Positions 12,941-24,510 of a stretch of 64,000 nt of DNA are shown in pieces (position 1 is the stretch's first letter; every line of letters begins with the position of its first letter). The DNA lies in NCBI GenBank assembly GCA_009760855.2, contig WPIO01000025.1:62001-126000 (forward strand), read 5' to 3'. The notes below the pieces were generated by a model, which worked only from the letters and a program-made list of their open reading frames with translations, searched no databases and was not told where the DNA came from. This stretch comes from Cristatella mucedo (Eukaryota > Bryozoa > Phylactolaemata > Cristatellidae). A program made the translations under genes and the position numbers.

Positions 12941-14999
12941 GATAGAACGATTGGGACTTCACGGTCGAACGGGTCGAAAAGTTCAAAACAGCACGGGCTT
13001 GCATTTAGAGTTTAAGCATAGTTTTTCCTCGGAACTTTGATATTAGGGGCCCCCGGTACGGTTTCGCTCTTACCAAAGCTTAGCTCTTGCTATCCGTTTA
13101 TAGCCAGGTATTCTGCGATCTTGCCGAAGCAGTTTCTTCACAGCTCTCGCTATGCCCCACTGTAAGGATGAAGGTGCGAAAAACGCTCGAGCGACGAAAT
13201 GGGCCTCGCTTGCCCCACTAATAAGACGGTCGTATGGCAAACTCTCACCACACTAGCAGGGATTGAAGCCATCGTAACCAACCGCTGGTGTGACAAGACA
13301 AGAATCTTTGACTGTTTTGCCGCCATTACTCAAAGTATTCGCTTCATCAATGCCAACTGTCCAGTAGTTGCTTATGGTTGATGCAGCAGTTCAGTTCTAC
13401 TTTACTTATCAGCGATACTGATCAGCTCATACAATGTTATAAACAGTAGAATCCTGCCCGTACAGTTTAATTGCAACCCGGCCGCAGGCCAGCAAGGCAG
13501 AACGGAACTGCAAGCTGTCAAATGTGCGGGTATATAATTTGTGCATCCTCATAACCACGTTCCCAACTGGGAAATCTGAGGCATAATTTCATCAAGCCAG
13601 GCTGGCCGTTTGACTGCTCGTGCGGCTGCACTGGTCGGAAGCTTTTTCGTCGCCGAATGAAATCTGGCCGGCAATTTAGATCCAACAGCTGGCGTGCAAT
13701 TTACTCCGACCACCAGCTGGCGCGTTCTTCGGGCAGCTCGTTGCTGGCACGCTAATCAGAATTAGCAAGTCAGCAGGTCAAGAAGAGTCGTGAGTTTGCA
13801 GACTCGGGCTCACACACACACACACACACACACACGCGCGCACACTTGCCTCCAATAGCTTGAACGCACTAGGGTGTATATCAAAGGACACGCGTCCTCG
13901 TCACTTTAGCTTATCCACTCATCGAGTGCTGGCTCATCGAGTCGCGTTCTGCACCACCTTCGCCCTCTGGCCGCTGCCGCTCTCCTTGTAGGCACGGCGG
14001 CTTCTAGTGCTCGGCGAGCTTCCGTTTCTAGTTTCGAGTTTCCGTTTCGTTCTAGTGCTCGGTTTCGCTTAGCGGTTAACGATACGTCGCCTCTTTTTCT
14101 TCTTCCTTGTGACTGCGAGCGCTGGTGAACGTCATTCGTAAAATCTATTCAGACAAGTGGCTCTCGCTTGCTTGCTGAGGCTCTCTTTAATCTCGATGCT
14201 CGGAAATGGCGTGCGAGATCGAGGGCTCAGTGGTTGAAATGAAGGAGGCTGAGCGATCCTTGACCTTCGGACGAGGAGACACCACAGGGTCGACCGGTCG
14301 TTGACAGTATGTGCGACATTAGACGCGCTGGAGCCATTATTTCAAGTTCATGTTTTCGCTAAGTGTGGCTGAAACAGCGCTAGTCCTGGACCCTGTTTTC
14401 TGTGCACTTCCAAGTTCGGTGAACGTGAAAGCAACATCTAGCAGATCCAAAAGCATCATATGCACATCCAGCCTAGCGAGTCCATCTTATCGACGGAGAC
14501 TTCTCCTAGCTGTTGGTCCTAGCATATAGTGTACCTCAAAGTCAATGAATCTGTGGGCCCAGTGCCTAGACACCAGAGCGTTTCCGTCTGGGTCTGCCTT
14601 TTTTCAGAAGCCAGACCAGGGCCGAGTGGTGTTCAAATTGCGAACTTTGCCCCTCAGTAGAGCGGGGTCAATAAGCTGTCACCGCTTTCATAGCACTAAA
14701 CATTCAAACTGAATGTATGTACTTTGATCCCTAACTATTTCACTCTTTCCATCAGAATGCAGTCGATTTCTCTCGGCCTTGGTCATCGATGAGTTTTTGT
14801 GCCCTTCAGATCGAACAGAAGAGTGATCGAAACCAATAATAAGAGGACTCCGAGGTGAGACAAGCACGTGACGATATAATTCGAAATTGAAAACTTTACT
14901 TTCTTGAAGGTAAAACTCTCATGAGAACAAAGCGTTCAGATAGCCATATAGGCAGCTGATATGGCCTCGTATTTCGTAATGCATTGTCTATAAAGCCAG
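12941..14999. other. No confirmed gene; (CA)n at 13810-13835
   Basis: Apart from a short CA microsatellite there is nothing firm. A frame at 13172-13212 reads RCEKRSSDEMGLAC, which resembles the last two cysteines of an LDLa repeat, but the upstream half is out of frame and no splice sites support it. Confidence 0.4.
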
Positions 15000-15095
15000 A
15001 TGGGTTTTACACAATGGGCCTCAACTTAACTGACCGTCGGTGGCAGTCAGGCATCTGTTTGACCACCACCGGACGACATCCACTGAAAGAGCCAG
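15000..15095 (+). CDS. Possible phase 1-1 exon, unknown
   Basis: An AAAGCCAG acceptor and a GAGCCAG/GTAAAA donor bound 96 bases that are open in the phase starting with two and ending with one split base. The peptide (GFYTMGLNLTDRRWQSGICL and onward) shows no domain I recognise. Its end phase matches the start of the LDLa exon at 16133, and this is the main reason to list it. The acceptor lacks a clear pyrimidine tract, so this is weak. Confidence 0.25.
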
Positions 15096-16132
15096 GTAAA
15101 AGACCTTTCAGTCCCGTCTTTCTTACTGCTTCATCCTGCTTGTCCATGCTGTACATACTAACATCAATTCCGTACGAAGGAAAGGAAAGTGTTGAACCTT
15201 TTTATGGGATCCATAGGGAGCGAGAATGTGAAAAGATGCTCCGTAGAGACTCAGAATTAGCCATAATGTACGGCTCTTCTTGCTTGACGCTAAGCGGTCT
15301 CTAGTTCAGATGGAATGCAATTTTTGGGTCCCATTCTAAGCGCTTCCGAAAACTGGTAGATCTAATCAACGAAGAAGAGGATGATGGCAAGAGGAGAGCA
15401 GCAAGCAGAGCACTAAATGGGACGAGGCGGTGCCACGACCCTCTTTAACGAATCCACATGTGATGGAGGTAGTGTCTGCCTCGTACAACGTTGGTCAGTC
15501 GTCTAAGAATCTCCTGCCTATCTTGTTAAAACACTGGACACTGGATGGGACAAAACTAGCAGCCTTGACTCACATCGAGCAGTGTTGGGGACGGTAATAC
15601 AAATGTTGGCCGGGTGACAGTGCTAGCAAACGTGTTGATGTAGTAGCAGACGTGTTGCTATTTTTAGCGGACTAGCAGTACAACAGCCGATCTTAATTGC
15701 ATTCATTCCTTAAGCGGCCGAAGTCATTTGTCGACCTCATATCCTTGTCATGTAATACCTTATCGTTGCTGACCGCAGCCTCGTATACGAGACACGAGCA
15801 ATTTCTTTGGGACTTGCGGGCTATTGCCGACCCGACAGGCAGCCTTGCGAGAACGGGCAATGTGTCTATTCAGCATGGCGGTGTAACGGTCATCTCGACA
15901 GTGTTGATGGCTCCGTCGAGCGTCCGTGTGAGCTGACAGCATCGCTGCTTTACGTTCTTGGGAGGCATAAGTTCGCATAATATGCACCTGTAACCACAGC
16001 CAGCTCAACGTCTTTCGTGGACGCTGGCCGTGCTGCCATAGTTTGCATCTATTTTTTATGCTACCTCCTACTCATTGCGATAAGTTTCGTCGTTCTATAT
16101 GCTGCAAATATCTTCTTCTGGGTTATTCTCAG

Positions 16133-16259
16133 GTCCAAGCCAAACCTGCGCTGCCAACGAGTTCACTTGTGCTGATGGTAGATATTGCACCTTTGCAACT
16201 GAATGATGCAATACGGTCCGTGATTGTCCAGTCAATTCTGACGAAACTGGCTGCGAACC
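16133..16259 (+). pseudogene. LDLa repeat exon with in-frame TGA
   Basis: A CT-rich tract and CAG acceptor precede, and a GTAAGT donor follows at 16260. In the phase that starts with two bases the exon gives a full LDL-receptor class A repeat: TCAANEFTCADGRYC, then TFATE, a TGA codon at 16204-16206, then CNTVRDCPVNSDETGC. All six cysteines are present with canonical spacing (6, 5, 6, 5 and 8 residues) if the TGA is counted as a residue. The acidic SDE that binds calcium is kept. LDLa repeats bind ligands in extracellular proteins. The stop, and an end phase that does not fit the next LDLa exon, suggest decay, an assembly error or recoding. Confidence 0.62.
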
Positions 16260-16351
16260 GTAAGTTGAGCAAGCTTAGTACAGAATTTTCCTATTTGGAA
16301 GCAGTGATGTTGTATGCTCATTTAAACATTTTGCTGCATTCTCCTCTCCAG

Positions 16352-16467
16352 GTTTCCGTTACAGCTTCGATGGCTTTCAATGCATTTATGGAGATTGCAT
16401 CTCATCTGATGTATTGTGCGACAGCCCATTTGATTGCATTGATCTCACAGACGAGATCAACTGTACA
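16352..16467 (+). CDS. LDLa repeat exon lacking first cysteine
   Basis: A strong pyrimidine tract (TTGCTGCATTCTCCTCTCC) leads to the AG acceptor. Starting with two bases, the frame reads FRYSFDGFQC, then IYGDCISSDVLCDSPFDC and IDLTDEINC. This has LDLa cysteines 2-6 with correct spacing and the calcium-binding DEIN end. The position of cysteine 1 is Tyr (TAC, 16360-16362), which would break the first disulfide. The donor is probably GTTAGG at 16468, giving a phase 0 end unlike the usual 1-1 LDLa exon. It lies about 90 bases after the previous LDLa exon. Identification as LDLa is solid; whether it is functional is doubtful. Confidence 0.66.
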
Positions 16468-16840
16468 GTTAGGCTCGTGCATGCATGCCCACCCAATGGT
16501 TCAAGTACATTCTTTCAAAAATGCCAAAAATAAAATTATGGATGCATTTTTCAACGCAATAGCTTTATCAGCAACATAGATATGATTCGAATAATGGAGA
16601 TTAAATTGTTTGCTATGAATGCCCATAAATTGATTAAAGAATATTTTATTAGTGGGTAAATTAGTGGAAAAGATTCTAAAGGCTTTTACAACCCTTTTTA
16701 CAATTGCGATTCACTGCTTTGACCAGACCTGTATAGTTTCCTCTGGTTTCAGAACTTTTAAACTTTTTCCTTAACTGAAGCATTCAGTTCATTTTACTAC
16801 AAACAAAATCGCAAAATTAAGGGAGACACACACAGACACA

Positions 16841-16841
<1 letters not shown>

Positions 16842-16923
<82 letters not shown>

Positions 16924-16947
16924 CCTCTCTCTTTCTCTGTCTCTCTC
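16842..16947. repeat. (CT)n microsatellite
   Basis: A nearly pure CT tract with a few TTT and CCC interruptions near its right end, just after a short ACAC stretch. Confidence 0.96.
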
Positions 16948-17644
16948 ATTAGTTTACCTACTTGTTGAATCATCTAATTGCATTTATGCACGTTGTTAGT
17001 AAGTCAGCATATATTTTTAGCAACTTATCTCCTTGCCCAGTGCATGCATATGTACATACACACACCGGTGTATAAATTGCATGCACGGTAGTTGTACCTA
17101 GGGCTCTTACTAGCCGATAGGTGTGACACAAATTTGTAAAAACTTTATTTCCGGTACGAAAAGAAGTGGTTAGTAGTACGCAACGAGCTGCAGGGAATTC
17201 CATTACTTTTACTCTTTAACTTGATTTAAATATAAAATCCTCCCTGGAAATTTATTCTTAGCCTGATTACACTAGGCAACAGATTTTAATTTTTGACCTT
17301 AGGTAAAAAGTGTTTTCCTAATTCCTTATACTATTAGTAAATAGAAAATAGATCTTTAGTTTTTCACAATAACTTGCTTCTGAGGTGAGGACAATGATGT
17401 TTGCTGTTAGACGTGACGAGGACGTTAGGGTCACTGATATAGCAAGCTTTGTGCTGCTATGCGGAATTGGTGAAGGTTAGGCAAACATGGCCCACTTAAC
17501 CAGTATTTCATTTTATGTTATTTCGGAGTTATAGAATATTAAATAGTCATTTCGTATCGACATGCCATCTTGAGTTTGCTTGCACCTTGTGGATGTATTT
17601 TGCTACGTATTTTACAATGTATCAAGTAAACTGAACTTCCTACA

Positions 17645-18185
17645 TATTCCAACGGCTATACAGCTGCTATTTCCACAGTAAGTGTTGCACAACTGTTGCT
17701 TTAATTTCTCAGTTCAGAAAATGTGTTTTGGTTCAAACTCAAAATTGCACGCTAACGTGCATAGGCGTTTTCACGCAGAGGTCTCAAGTGGTCCGGGCCA
17801 GCCAGCCTTCATACATAGTCCAACTGCGAAAAAAGCTGCCCTTTCCACAATAAACTTTGAGGAGCTGCATTTTTGCATTTTTGATTCCAAGTTGCAGAGC
17901 ATCGTGTTCCGGCTCTACCCACAAAATAATTTCGACCAATTTCGGGTGCTCATTCTTATGCTATGGCTTTAAATGATCCGGACTAGCCAGCCTCCTTATT
18001 ATTCAAGCTGCGATGTAGCCGCCATTTCCACAATATGTTTTTTTTAAACGGTGCTTTTGACTCCGCGTTATGGAAGCAAAATTGTGGTTTACCCATCTAA
18101 TTTCATGAAATTTGACAGGCGTGTTCTAATGCTGCTGCATTCAATGGTCCAGGTTATCAGAGGCCGTAGCAATATACTGCGTTAG
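17645..18185. repeat. Degenerate ~177-bp tandem repeat, three units
   Basis: Three diverged units share GC(T/C)..(A/C)TTTCCACA(G/A)T at about 17670, 17842 and 18026. Each unit also has a downstream block like GGTCCGGGCCAGCCAGCCTTC at about 17792, 17973 and 18147. Spacings are 171-184 bases. No open frame spans the units. The period is close to nucleosome-repeat length, as in satellite DNA; this may be a small satellite array or part of an unrecognised element. Confidence 0.6.
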
Positions 18186-20076
18186 CCCAATCGCATAAAA
18201 TGTAATTTGTAAGCCAGGAACACTGTTTTCCATAAGAAGCAATCAACACCACCTTTTCATTTGTTATGCGGCCGGACTATTTAGCCTACAGGAATCGCTT
18301 GCAATCGGAGTGAAGACGTCTACTCACACTCAGCCCACCGATGAGCCTCAGAGCCGTCCTTCTTCATAACGAGAGCAGGTGCTCGTCTCTCCCTAAAGCT
18401 CACTCTGTGTACCTAAATAGGACTAGGCAAGTGTCCAGATTCTGCTGAGTGCCATGAAGTTCAGCGACTATAGCGGAGAGGTCAAAGGTCACTCTAAAAT
18501 GGAATCATTGGATGTGGCCCTTAGAGGTGGGTTCATGACGTTTCTTTATTTGCTTTGCTTATGAGACAGCCGGGAATGTAATGTGCACTATCACAAAAGG
18601 GCTGACACACACCAGACCGAGCTCACTTTAGGAAAGGATAGCATCAAGTGGGAGCCGCTGGTAGACCCTGGCAATGTACAGCTGCCCTCACTGCACCATG
18701 AAGTTAGACCTCGTCCAGCAATTTGTCATGGCCCCAGACAATGAGTAGGAGGCTTTGAAATACCATTAACATGTATTTCCACTGCATTCTGAGGTCAGCG
18801 TTAAAGCTGCCATCCTCTTCGGACCGCAGATAATGAAGATCATGATCACGTGACGAATTCACTAAGAAGCTGAGGTGAAATAAAAAGCGGCTAGACCTGT
18901 TTCGTCACACGGTGTGGCTCACGGCCTTCTGAGCAATGGCAGAGCTAAAAGCTATTCACAGCCGGTTTAAACTCTCATAGAAAACTGTGCCAAATACGAT
19001 GCAGAATGTACCTCAGAGTCCTTATCCTTAATGTTCATCTTGACAAATTGAAGGGGAACATGGGGTGCGTACTCAACGGAGCGAGGCGGCCGCTGTAAGC
19101 AGGATATACAGGATTTTGAACGTATTTAAAAAGTTAGCGTAGCAAAACCTGATAAGGAAATATGTTTGGGGCTTCATCGAAAAAGCGGTTTACATTGTAG
19201 CCGCAAATCTAGAACTCCGCTGATTGATATTAATCCGTGTGAGTAGTCATTTTTTGTGCGACTTAAGAGTAAATAAATATTATTGTATTTATTTGCCATT
19301 CTTTCTGGCTACATATGTTTCACAACAGGTGAATATTTCAGTTTTCTCATGGGGAACGGGTCAATTTAAATTTCTTCACACTCCCTTGTTATAAAAAAAA
19401 CCAGTTACATTGAGTAATAGCCGTTTTCTCTACTTCTGAGGCAAAAGCAAACAGACAATGGCACGGGCAGGGACGCCGATTGTGCTGCATGGCATTATCA
19501 GGTTTCACTTCCAGCTACAGCGAACACTTGCGCACAGTGCTATCTCCTTAAAGAAAGGGCTTTGTTGGACAGCTTTGGCGTCCCAAAAATTAACTGGGTA
19601 AAACCCGCTAACCAATTGCAGCCTAAAGCCGCGTCCGGAAGCGTAAAAGCAGGCGGCTGAGAATGTAGCCACAGATGAACGCCGCATTGCTGCACCTGCT
19701 TTAATCATTTTACCGTCCCTAAACTGCTCGCATTCTACTATTCCTCCTGCACTTTCTTAGTTCAGTTCAGTTTAGCCGAGCCTGACCTTTTTCTTCCACG
19801 CGCGTTTAGAGAGTAGGGCGCAGCTTTGTACAGTTCGATGGTGTGTCCCTTGACACCCTTGGCCCAGAACGCCACTCTGAAAGTCCGCTCCGACCAAGAT
19901 GGTGACGGCGTCGATCCAACATCCTTGTCTTCACGCTGACCCTCCGACGGCATGGCTGACTGCAGCGTCGATGGCTCGGGCAAGGAGCTGCTCGCGTGCT
20001 ACGCCACTTCGCATCCGCTCTGGTCGTGCCGGTCGCATCTCGGCCAGATCGACAGAAGCTTCGTGACCCGATGCAG
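18186..20076. other. No gene recognised
   Basis: Mixed-composition DNA without a supported exon or repeat family. A minus-strand stretch near 18330 can be read as ALVMKKDGS, weakly like a gypsy-type reverse transcriptase, but the flanks carry stops and no other motif. Confidence 0.4.
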
Positions 20077-20145
20077 GCAGCCTGTGCGATGGCAGGAAAG
20101 ACTGCTTGGGAGGCGACGACGAGCAATTCTGCGAGCACAAGCCAG
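20077..20145 (+). CDS. Exon with second half of an LDLa repeat
   Basis: The frame reads SLCDGRKDCLGGDDEQFCEHKP, a clear LDLa C4-C5-C6 block with the calcium-binding DDE. It ends with one base at a strong CCAG/GTAAGC donor, and that phase fits the exon at 21982. The 5' boundary is uncertain: a GCAG at 20073-20076 gives a phase 1 start but has no pyrimidine tract. In the same frame upstream, a TGA at 20064-20066 sits exactly where cysteine 3 of the repeat should be. Either the first half is on another exon, or a longer exon has been disrupted. Confidence 0.5.
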
Positions 20146-20519
20146 GTAAGCGTAGCAGCGATAGTAAAAAAGGCAGCTGAACCTCTGCAGTTGGCGGTGA
20201 ATAAGGCTCCGTGCTTGTTAAAAAAAAAAAATCCAAGTGGTTCAGCCGTGCGTCTCCTTTAGCGAATGAGTCTCGGTGGCTCTCGGTTGATCAGCTGTAG
20301 CAGAGAACAGTTTTTAACTCTGACCGTCAGGTCCTGAATGGCTTTTCGTCTTCATAGCCTCGACTGCGACGCCTGGTTCGGCTTCATCCTACCCGAATGA
20401 CCTGTATGAAAGAAAAATTAGGTACTCAGCTCTTTTGCAGACTTGCTGCTGTCAACAGAAGCCTTTGTTCTGCAACTCCTCGACGGTGCAACTCACTTTC
20501 ACAATTCCTACACAGCAAC

Positions 20520-20796
20520 ATCTTAGGACAGCATTTAGTGGGTCCCTGTGATTCGTCCTTGATGTGCTTATGCGTGCTGACACTGTGCATGCTGCCACTA
20601 ACCACATTTGCATGCTGACCCTGTGCATGTCACCCCTAACCATATTATTCATTTCGTTTGTTTTTCAAGCATGATTTTACTTACCATTCCATTGCATTTC
20701 ACTTTACAGCAAATGTAAAGCGCCTAGAGAGAGATTAATTTCTCTGAGGGCGCTTTATCAAGTAAATGATTACTATTATTATTATTATTATTATTC
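20520..20796 (+). mobile_element. LINE-B 3' UTR copy
   Basis: The sequence from TTAGGACAGCATTTAGTGGG to the hairpin tail and (ATT)n matches the 3' ends at 11.6-12.0 and 33.9-34.2 kb. It is truncated just inside the end of ORF2. Confidence 0.88.
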
Positions 20797-21736
20797 TCCC
20801 CCACTGCCGACTCGGGCACTTCCGCTATGGCAGTCCTGCTCTGCTACTTCTAGGCCACTCACTTCCTCACTGTACTCCCCACTTGGCTATGCAGTCAGTA
20901 CTTTCTCTGTTGCTTCGTGAGAAGCAGTCTCTGTTGGCTCCCTTAGAGCAGCGAAAGTCTGTATAGGCTTTGACCGCTCTGGAGAAAACTGTCCAGTGCA
21001 ATGCCAACCTTTGACCTTTTGGTTTCGTGGAATTACCGACATATTTACGTACATACACGATATCTTCTTTTCTGGCCTTCGAGCAGACGATGGATAGAGA
21101 ATCCAGAATGACATGCTTTATTGAAAAATGTGCAGGCCCTGCAAGTAAGTTTAATTTAGAGAGATTTACATAGGGCGGATTCGTAAGGTTTCGTGTGCCT
21201 AAAAATGAATCGACTATTTTATTGCCAATTCCGGGATCCTGTGTAATCCTTCCTGGTCTTTAATGTTCGGTCATGTACCACTGTGTCACATATGTCGCAT
21301 CAGTATCAATTGTTCCTTCAGAGCATGTTGACACATGACTAAACATGCGTGGTTTTGCAACTACGCCTTTAGAATTTGTTCTAAATCTTAGGGATAGATT
21401 TTCTGAGTCAGATGAGCATTTGCAGCGATTAACGATAAGACTTGCAGTTTAATAATGTGTACCTTCAAAGCCGGTCTATTATAATTTTCCGGCACCGGGA
21501 CAACCAGTTCAAAATTCGGTGTGTTTGAAGCTAAATGACGAATTCTTCTCTTCGGTTCTCTGATGAAATTTGAAGTTACATCCTCCTGCTGATCGACGAA
21601 TAAAGAAAGCTTGAAAATTCTACCCAAGCTGATTAAAGATCTTCACTGGTTTTATATCGAGCAGCAATTCAGTTTAATCAGGGTCTCTCCTAATGGCTTA
21701 CTGCAATTGCATGGATCGCAGTCCATCTTGCTACAT
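20797..21736. other. Probable intron, nothing recognised
   Basis: No exon or repeat family could be supported here. It lies between the exons at 20145 and 21982, which have compatible phases. Confidence 0.4.
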
Positions 21737-21886
21737 GATTTGGCCTAGTGGTTACGGTGAGGGCCTTTGATTACTAAGGTCAAGATGAATGCATTTGATG
21801 ACCGAGGTCGTGGGCTCAAGCCTTTTTTATAAAGCGCCTAGATAGACATTTATTTCTCTTAAGGTGCTATACAAATAAATTATTAA
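21737..21886 (+). mobile_element. tRNA-headed SINE
   Basis: The head GGCCTAGTGGTTACGGTGAG carries the A-box region, and GTCGTGGGCTCAAGCC the B-box region. The body and tail AAAGCGCCTAGATAGACATT..GGTGCTATACAAATAAATTATT match the family. The copy has an internal insertion or duplication around GACCGAGGTC. Confidence 0.75.
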
Positions 21887-21981
21887 AGTGTTTGTATATT
21901 TACTTTCACCTATCTGACCTGATTGTTAATGGTAATTTGATTGAAAGTCGTCTTCCATTGATGACTAACCGTGCTGTTCAG

Positions 21982-22080
21982 GTAAGCCGGCTCATAATGG
22001 TGGATGCTGGAACAGCACTGACGGCTCTGAAATTCGTCACCTAAGTGGATCTCTCGTCAAACTGGTTCCCATCTCTCCAA
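21982..22080 (+). CDS. Putative phase 1-1 exon, 33 codons
   Basis: The splice signals are unusually good. A branch-point-like CTAAC and GTGCTGTTCAG acceptor lie upstream, and the donor is GTAAGT at 22081. Starting with two bases and ending with one, the frame is fully open and contains KPAHNGGCWNSTDGSEIR, with a possible N-glycosylation site (NST). The start phase fits the LDLa exon ending at 20145 and the end phase fits 22768. I do not recognise a domain; the peptide looks like a secreted-protein linker or the start of a Cys-rich module. Confidence 0.5.
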
Positions 22081-22767
22081 GTAAGTATTAATACATAGCG
22101 CTCCGGATTTTTTTCGGAATATTCATGTTGATATCTTGTTTAGAGATTCTCTGAGCATATGTAAGGGGCTCAATGACAAACAAACTCACTATTGAGGGAG
22201 ACCCAAAAACCAGCGAAAGCCTAAGCAATATCGGTAGAGTGAAAGCTATGATGAGTGGAGCAATGGGAGGTTTCAGTAAATTTGTTTTGGAACTTCAACT
22301 CTGCCACCACAGCTAAGGCATATATATATAAGTATATCTACAAACTTTGTTATGAATGGTTCCTTAATTTCATCTTTATTTACCTGCTACGCGATAGCTA
22401 ACAGTTAGCCGCTCCTGTTGGCCATCTCTCCGAGTGACGAAGTAGTGATAAGCGACTTTTTTCTCAACCTAAATAAGAATCCTCTTTCTAGAAGTTCAGT
22501 CATTAGAATCGCACAAACGTGTCGGTTCTACTTACGTACTGGTTCCATCTGTTTTTCCGGGTTCTATTTGACTGGCTTGACGTTTGGTTCCGCCTTCCTG
22601 TGTCTTTGCTCGATCTGCGACAGGTGATTTTGTAAAAAGCCTGTGCATCAAAGTACCTAACAGTCACCTAGACGGCACAAAACCCAATTTCAGTCACTCA
22701 TTTTCCGATTTAAGATTGATTCGCTGAAAAAGCAAGCTGCAACGTTTGGACGTGGATATGTTTACAG

Positions 22768-23005
22768 CGAGCTCAAATTCACGCCTCGACACCTGCAAGC
22801 AGCCTGTTGCAGCGATGGGCAGCGAGATTTGGTGTAAGCGGCTGCTTCAATTCAAGGCCACCTTCATTCCAGCTAGTTCGCTGGCTAAACTTTGTGGCAA
22901 CAACAGCTGGACGCAAATAGTCAATGCCGTTGGCTTTGGCTGCAGGGATCCAGAGTTGAGCATGCTCTGCCACTTGACAGCTCTTCCATACCACGACGTC
23001 GCCGT
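22768..23005 (+). CDS. Putative Cys-rich exon, 78 codons
   Basis: A TTTACAG acceptor and GTAAGG donor bound an open frame joined in phase to 22080. The peptide has six cysteines (DTC, IWC, KLC, FGC, MLC and the spacing between them) and ends CRDPELSMLCHLTALPYHDV. The last part recalls the beginning of frizzled-type Cys-rich domains (LC..LPY), but the rest does not confirm this. If the frame is not spliced it meets TAA at 23007. The exon ends with two bases, and the exon at 23694 begins with one. Family uncertain; a scavenger-receptor-like module is another option. Confidence 0.42.
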
Positions 23006-23117
23006 GTAAGGCTTCTCAGAGAAAAATGCGAACAAGGATGACGTTGTCACTGCCGCCTTGCCGCCAACAGTGCCTCGGTATGTTAGAAAATGCCTAGCAC
23101 TTCTCCTTGTAGAGCCG

Positions 23118-23371
<254 letters not shown>

Positions 23372-23693
23372 GCTCTATATCGTGGAGTGGAGCCGACGCC
23401 CCCTGCGAGAAACGCTACAGCGAGTGCATCGCTCTCCTAACGGCGACTCTCCACCGCGACGCGCATGCTTGAAATCAGTGCTTGCCCCTGCTCACAGGCT
23501 GTCCAAGCATCCTTTTCGTGCGGTAGTTTTCGAGAGCACCCTCGTCGCCGGTCGCCGGCGCGCCCAGCGGCTGGCTGCCGAGCGCATCCTAGCTTCACAG
23601 CGGCGGCGTGCGGTTTCACTTGCAGAGTACCGCGCGAACTGTCGGCGTTTGCACCCACACTACCGCCTAGCTGAATGATAAAATCGACTGCAG

Positions 23694-23780
23694 CGTACTA
23701 CTCTCGGAGCCGCCGAACTGGGAAGAAGTCGTCCCTCCGCCGCGTTATCTGCCAATGACGCGCTGCACCAGTCCAGCATT
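23694..23780 (+). CDS. Putative phase 2-2 exon, 28 codons
   Basis: A CTGCAG acceptor and a GTAAGC donor at 23781 bound 87 bases open in the phase required by the exon ending at 23005 (one base, 28 codons, two bases). The peptide contains EPPNWEEVVPPPRYLPMTRC. No domain is recognised; the Pro-rich sequence suggests a linker. Support rests on phase continuity across four successive exons (20145, 22080, 23005, 23780). The next exon was not found; the following intron has been invaded by LINE-B. Confidence 0.35.
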
Positions 23781-24010
23781 GTAAGCTTCTTGCACGAAAC
23801 GCGCGTGACGCGAGAATTTCGCCGACCACGAGAGCTACGCAGGGTGCAGTCTCGCGCGTCGAGCGGGCAGCCTTCGCACCTTTACCGGCCTTCGCACCTT
23901 TACCGGCCTTCGCCGCGTCGCTCGTGCGGCATTCGGTAGGCACCTATGGATATATCGCGTATTAATTAGCTTTGCAGCCTTGACGTTCCCGACAGAGTAA
24001 GAATACTTGA

Positions 24011-24060
24011 ATAATAATTCTTATTATAATGCACTTGATAAAGCTCCCTCAGAGAACTTT
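24011..24060 (-). mobile_element. LINE-B tail fragment
   Basis: A short minus-strand copy of the hairpin end: AATAATTC..TATAATGCACTTGATAAAGC and CTCAGAGAAC. Homology ends after about 50 bases. Confidence 0.6.
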
Positions 24061-24510
24061 CTATGCCCAATTGCATTCAATTTATAATATGCCCGTATAA
24101 TATGCCTGATTGCATATAATTTAGTCAGTACGACCGTAACACCATTTTGTATGTTTAGCAGACATTGTAGTTTTCGGACATTTCCTGTGTAAATGGCAGC
24201 TGTATTTTAGAGCATGGTGGTGTATCGTAGTTATTCGTGGGACCCACAGTAATAGTAATAATGATAATAATGCACTCGATAATGTGACCACGGAGAACTC
24301 AATCTCTTTCTTGGCGCTTTACATTTGCTGCAAAGAAAACACGGGCCAATGGTGAGTGGTGTCATGCTTGATAGACAACATGCATAACGTAGTTAGGAGT
24401 GACATGCATAGTGTCAGCATGCAAGTGTGGTAATGGCAGCATGGACAATGTCAGCACCCATAAGCACCTAAAGAACGAATCACACACAATCAATGACACA
24501 CTAAATTTCA

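Noticed and set aside
13172-13381. Possible LDLa end (RCEKRSSDEMGLAC)
   Set aside because: Only two cysteines and SDE fit; the part upstream is out of frame with stops and there are no supporting splice sites.
16043-16579. 178-residue plus-strand open frame over the LDLa exons
   Set aside because: It is in a different frame from the cysteine-patterned LDLa reading and runs through the introns; it is a shadow frame.
18290-18500. Possible gypsy reverse transcriptase remnant (ALVMKKDGS) on the minus strand
   Set aside because: A single short match with stops on both sides and no YxDD, integrase or LTR nearby.
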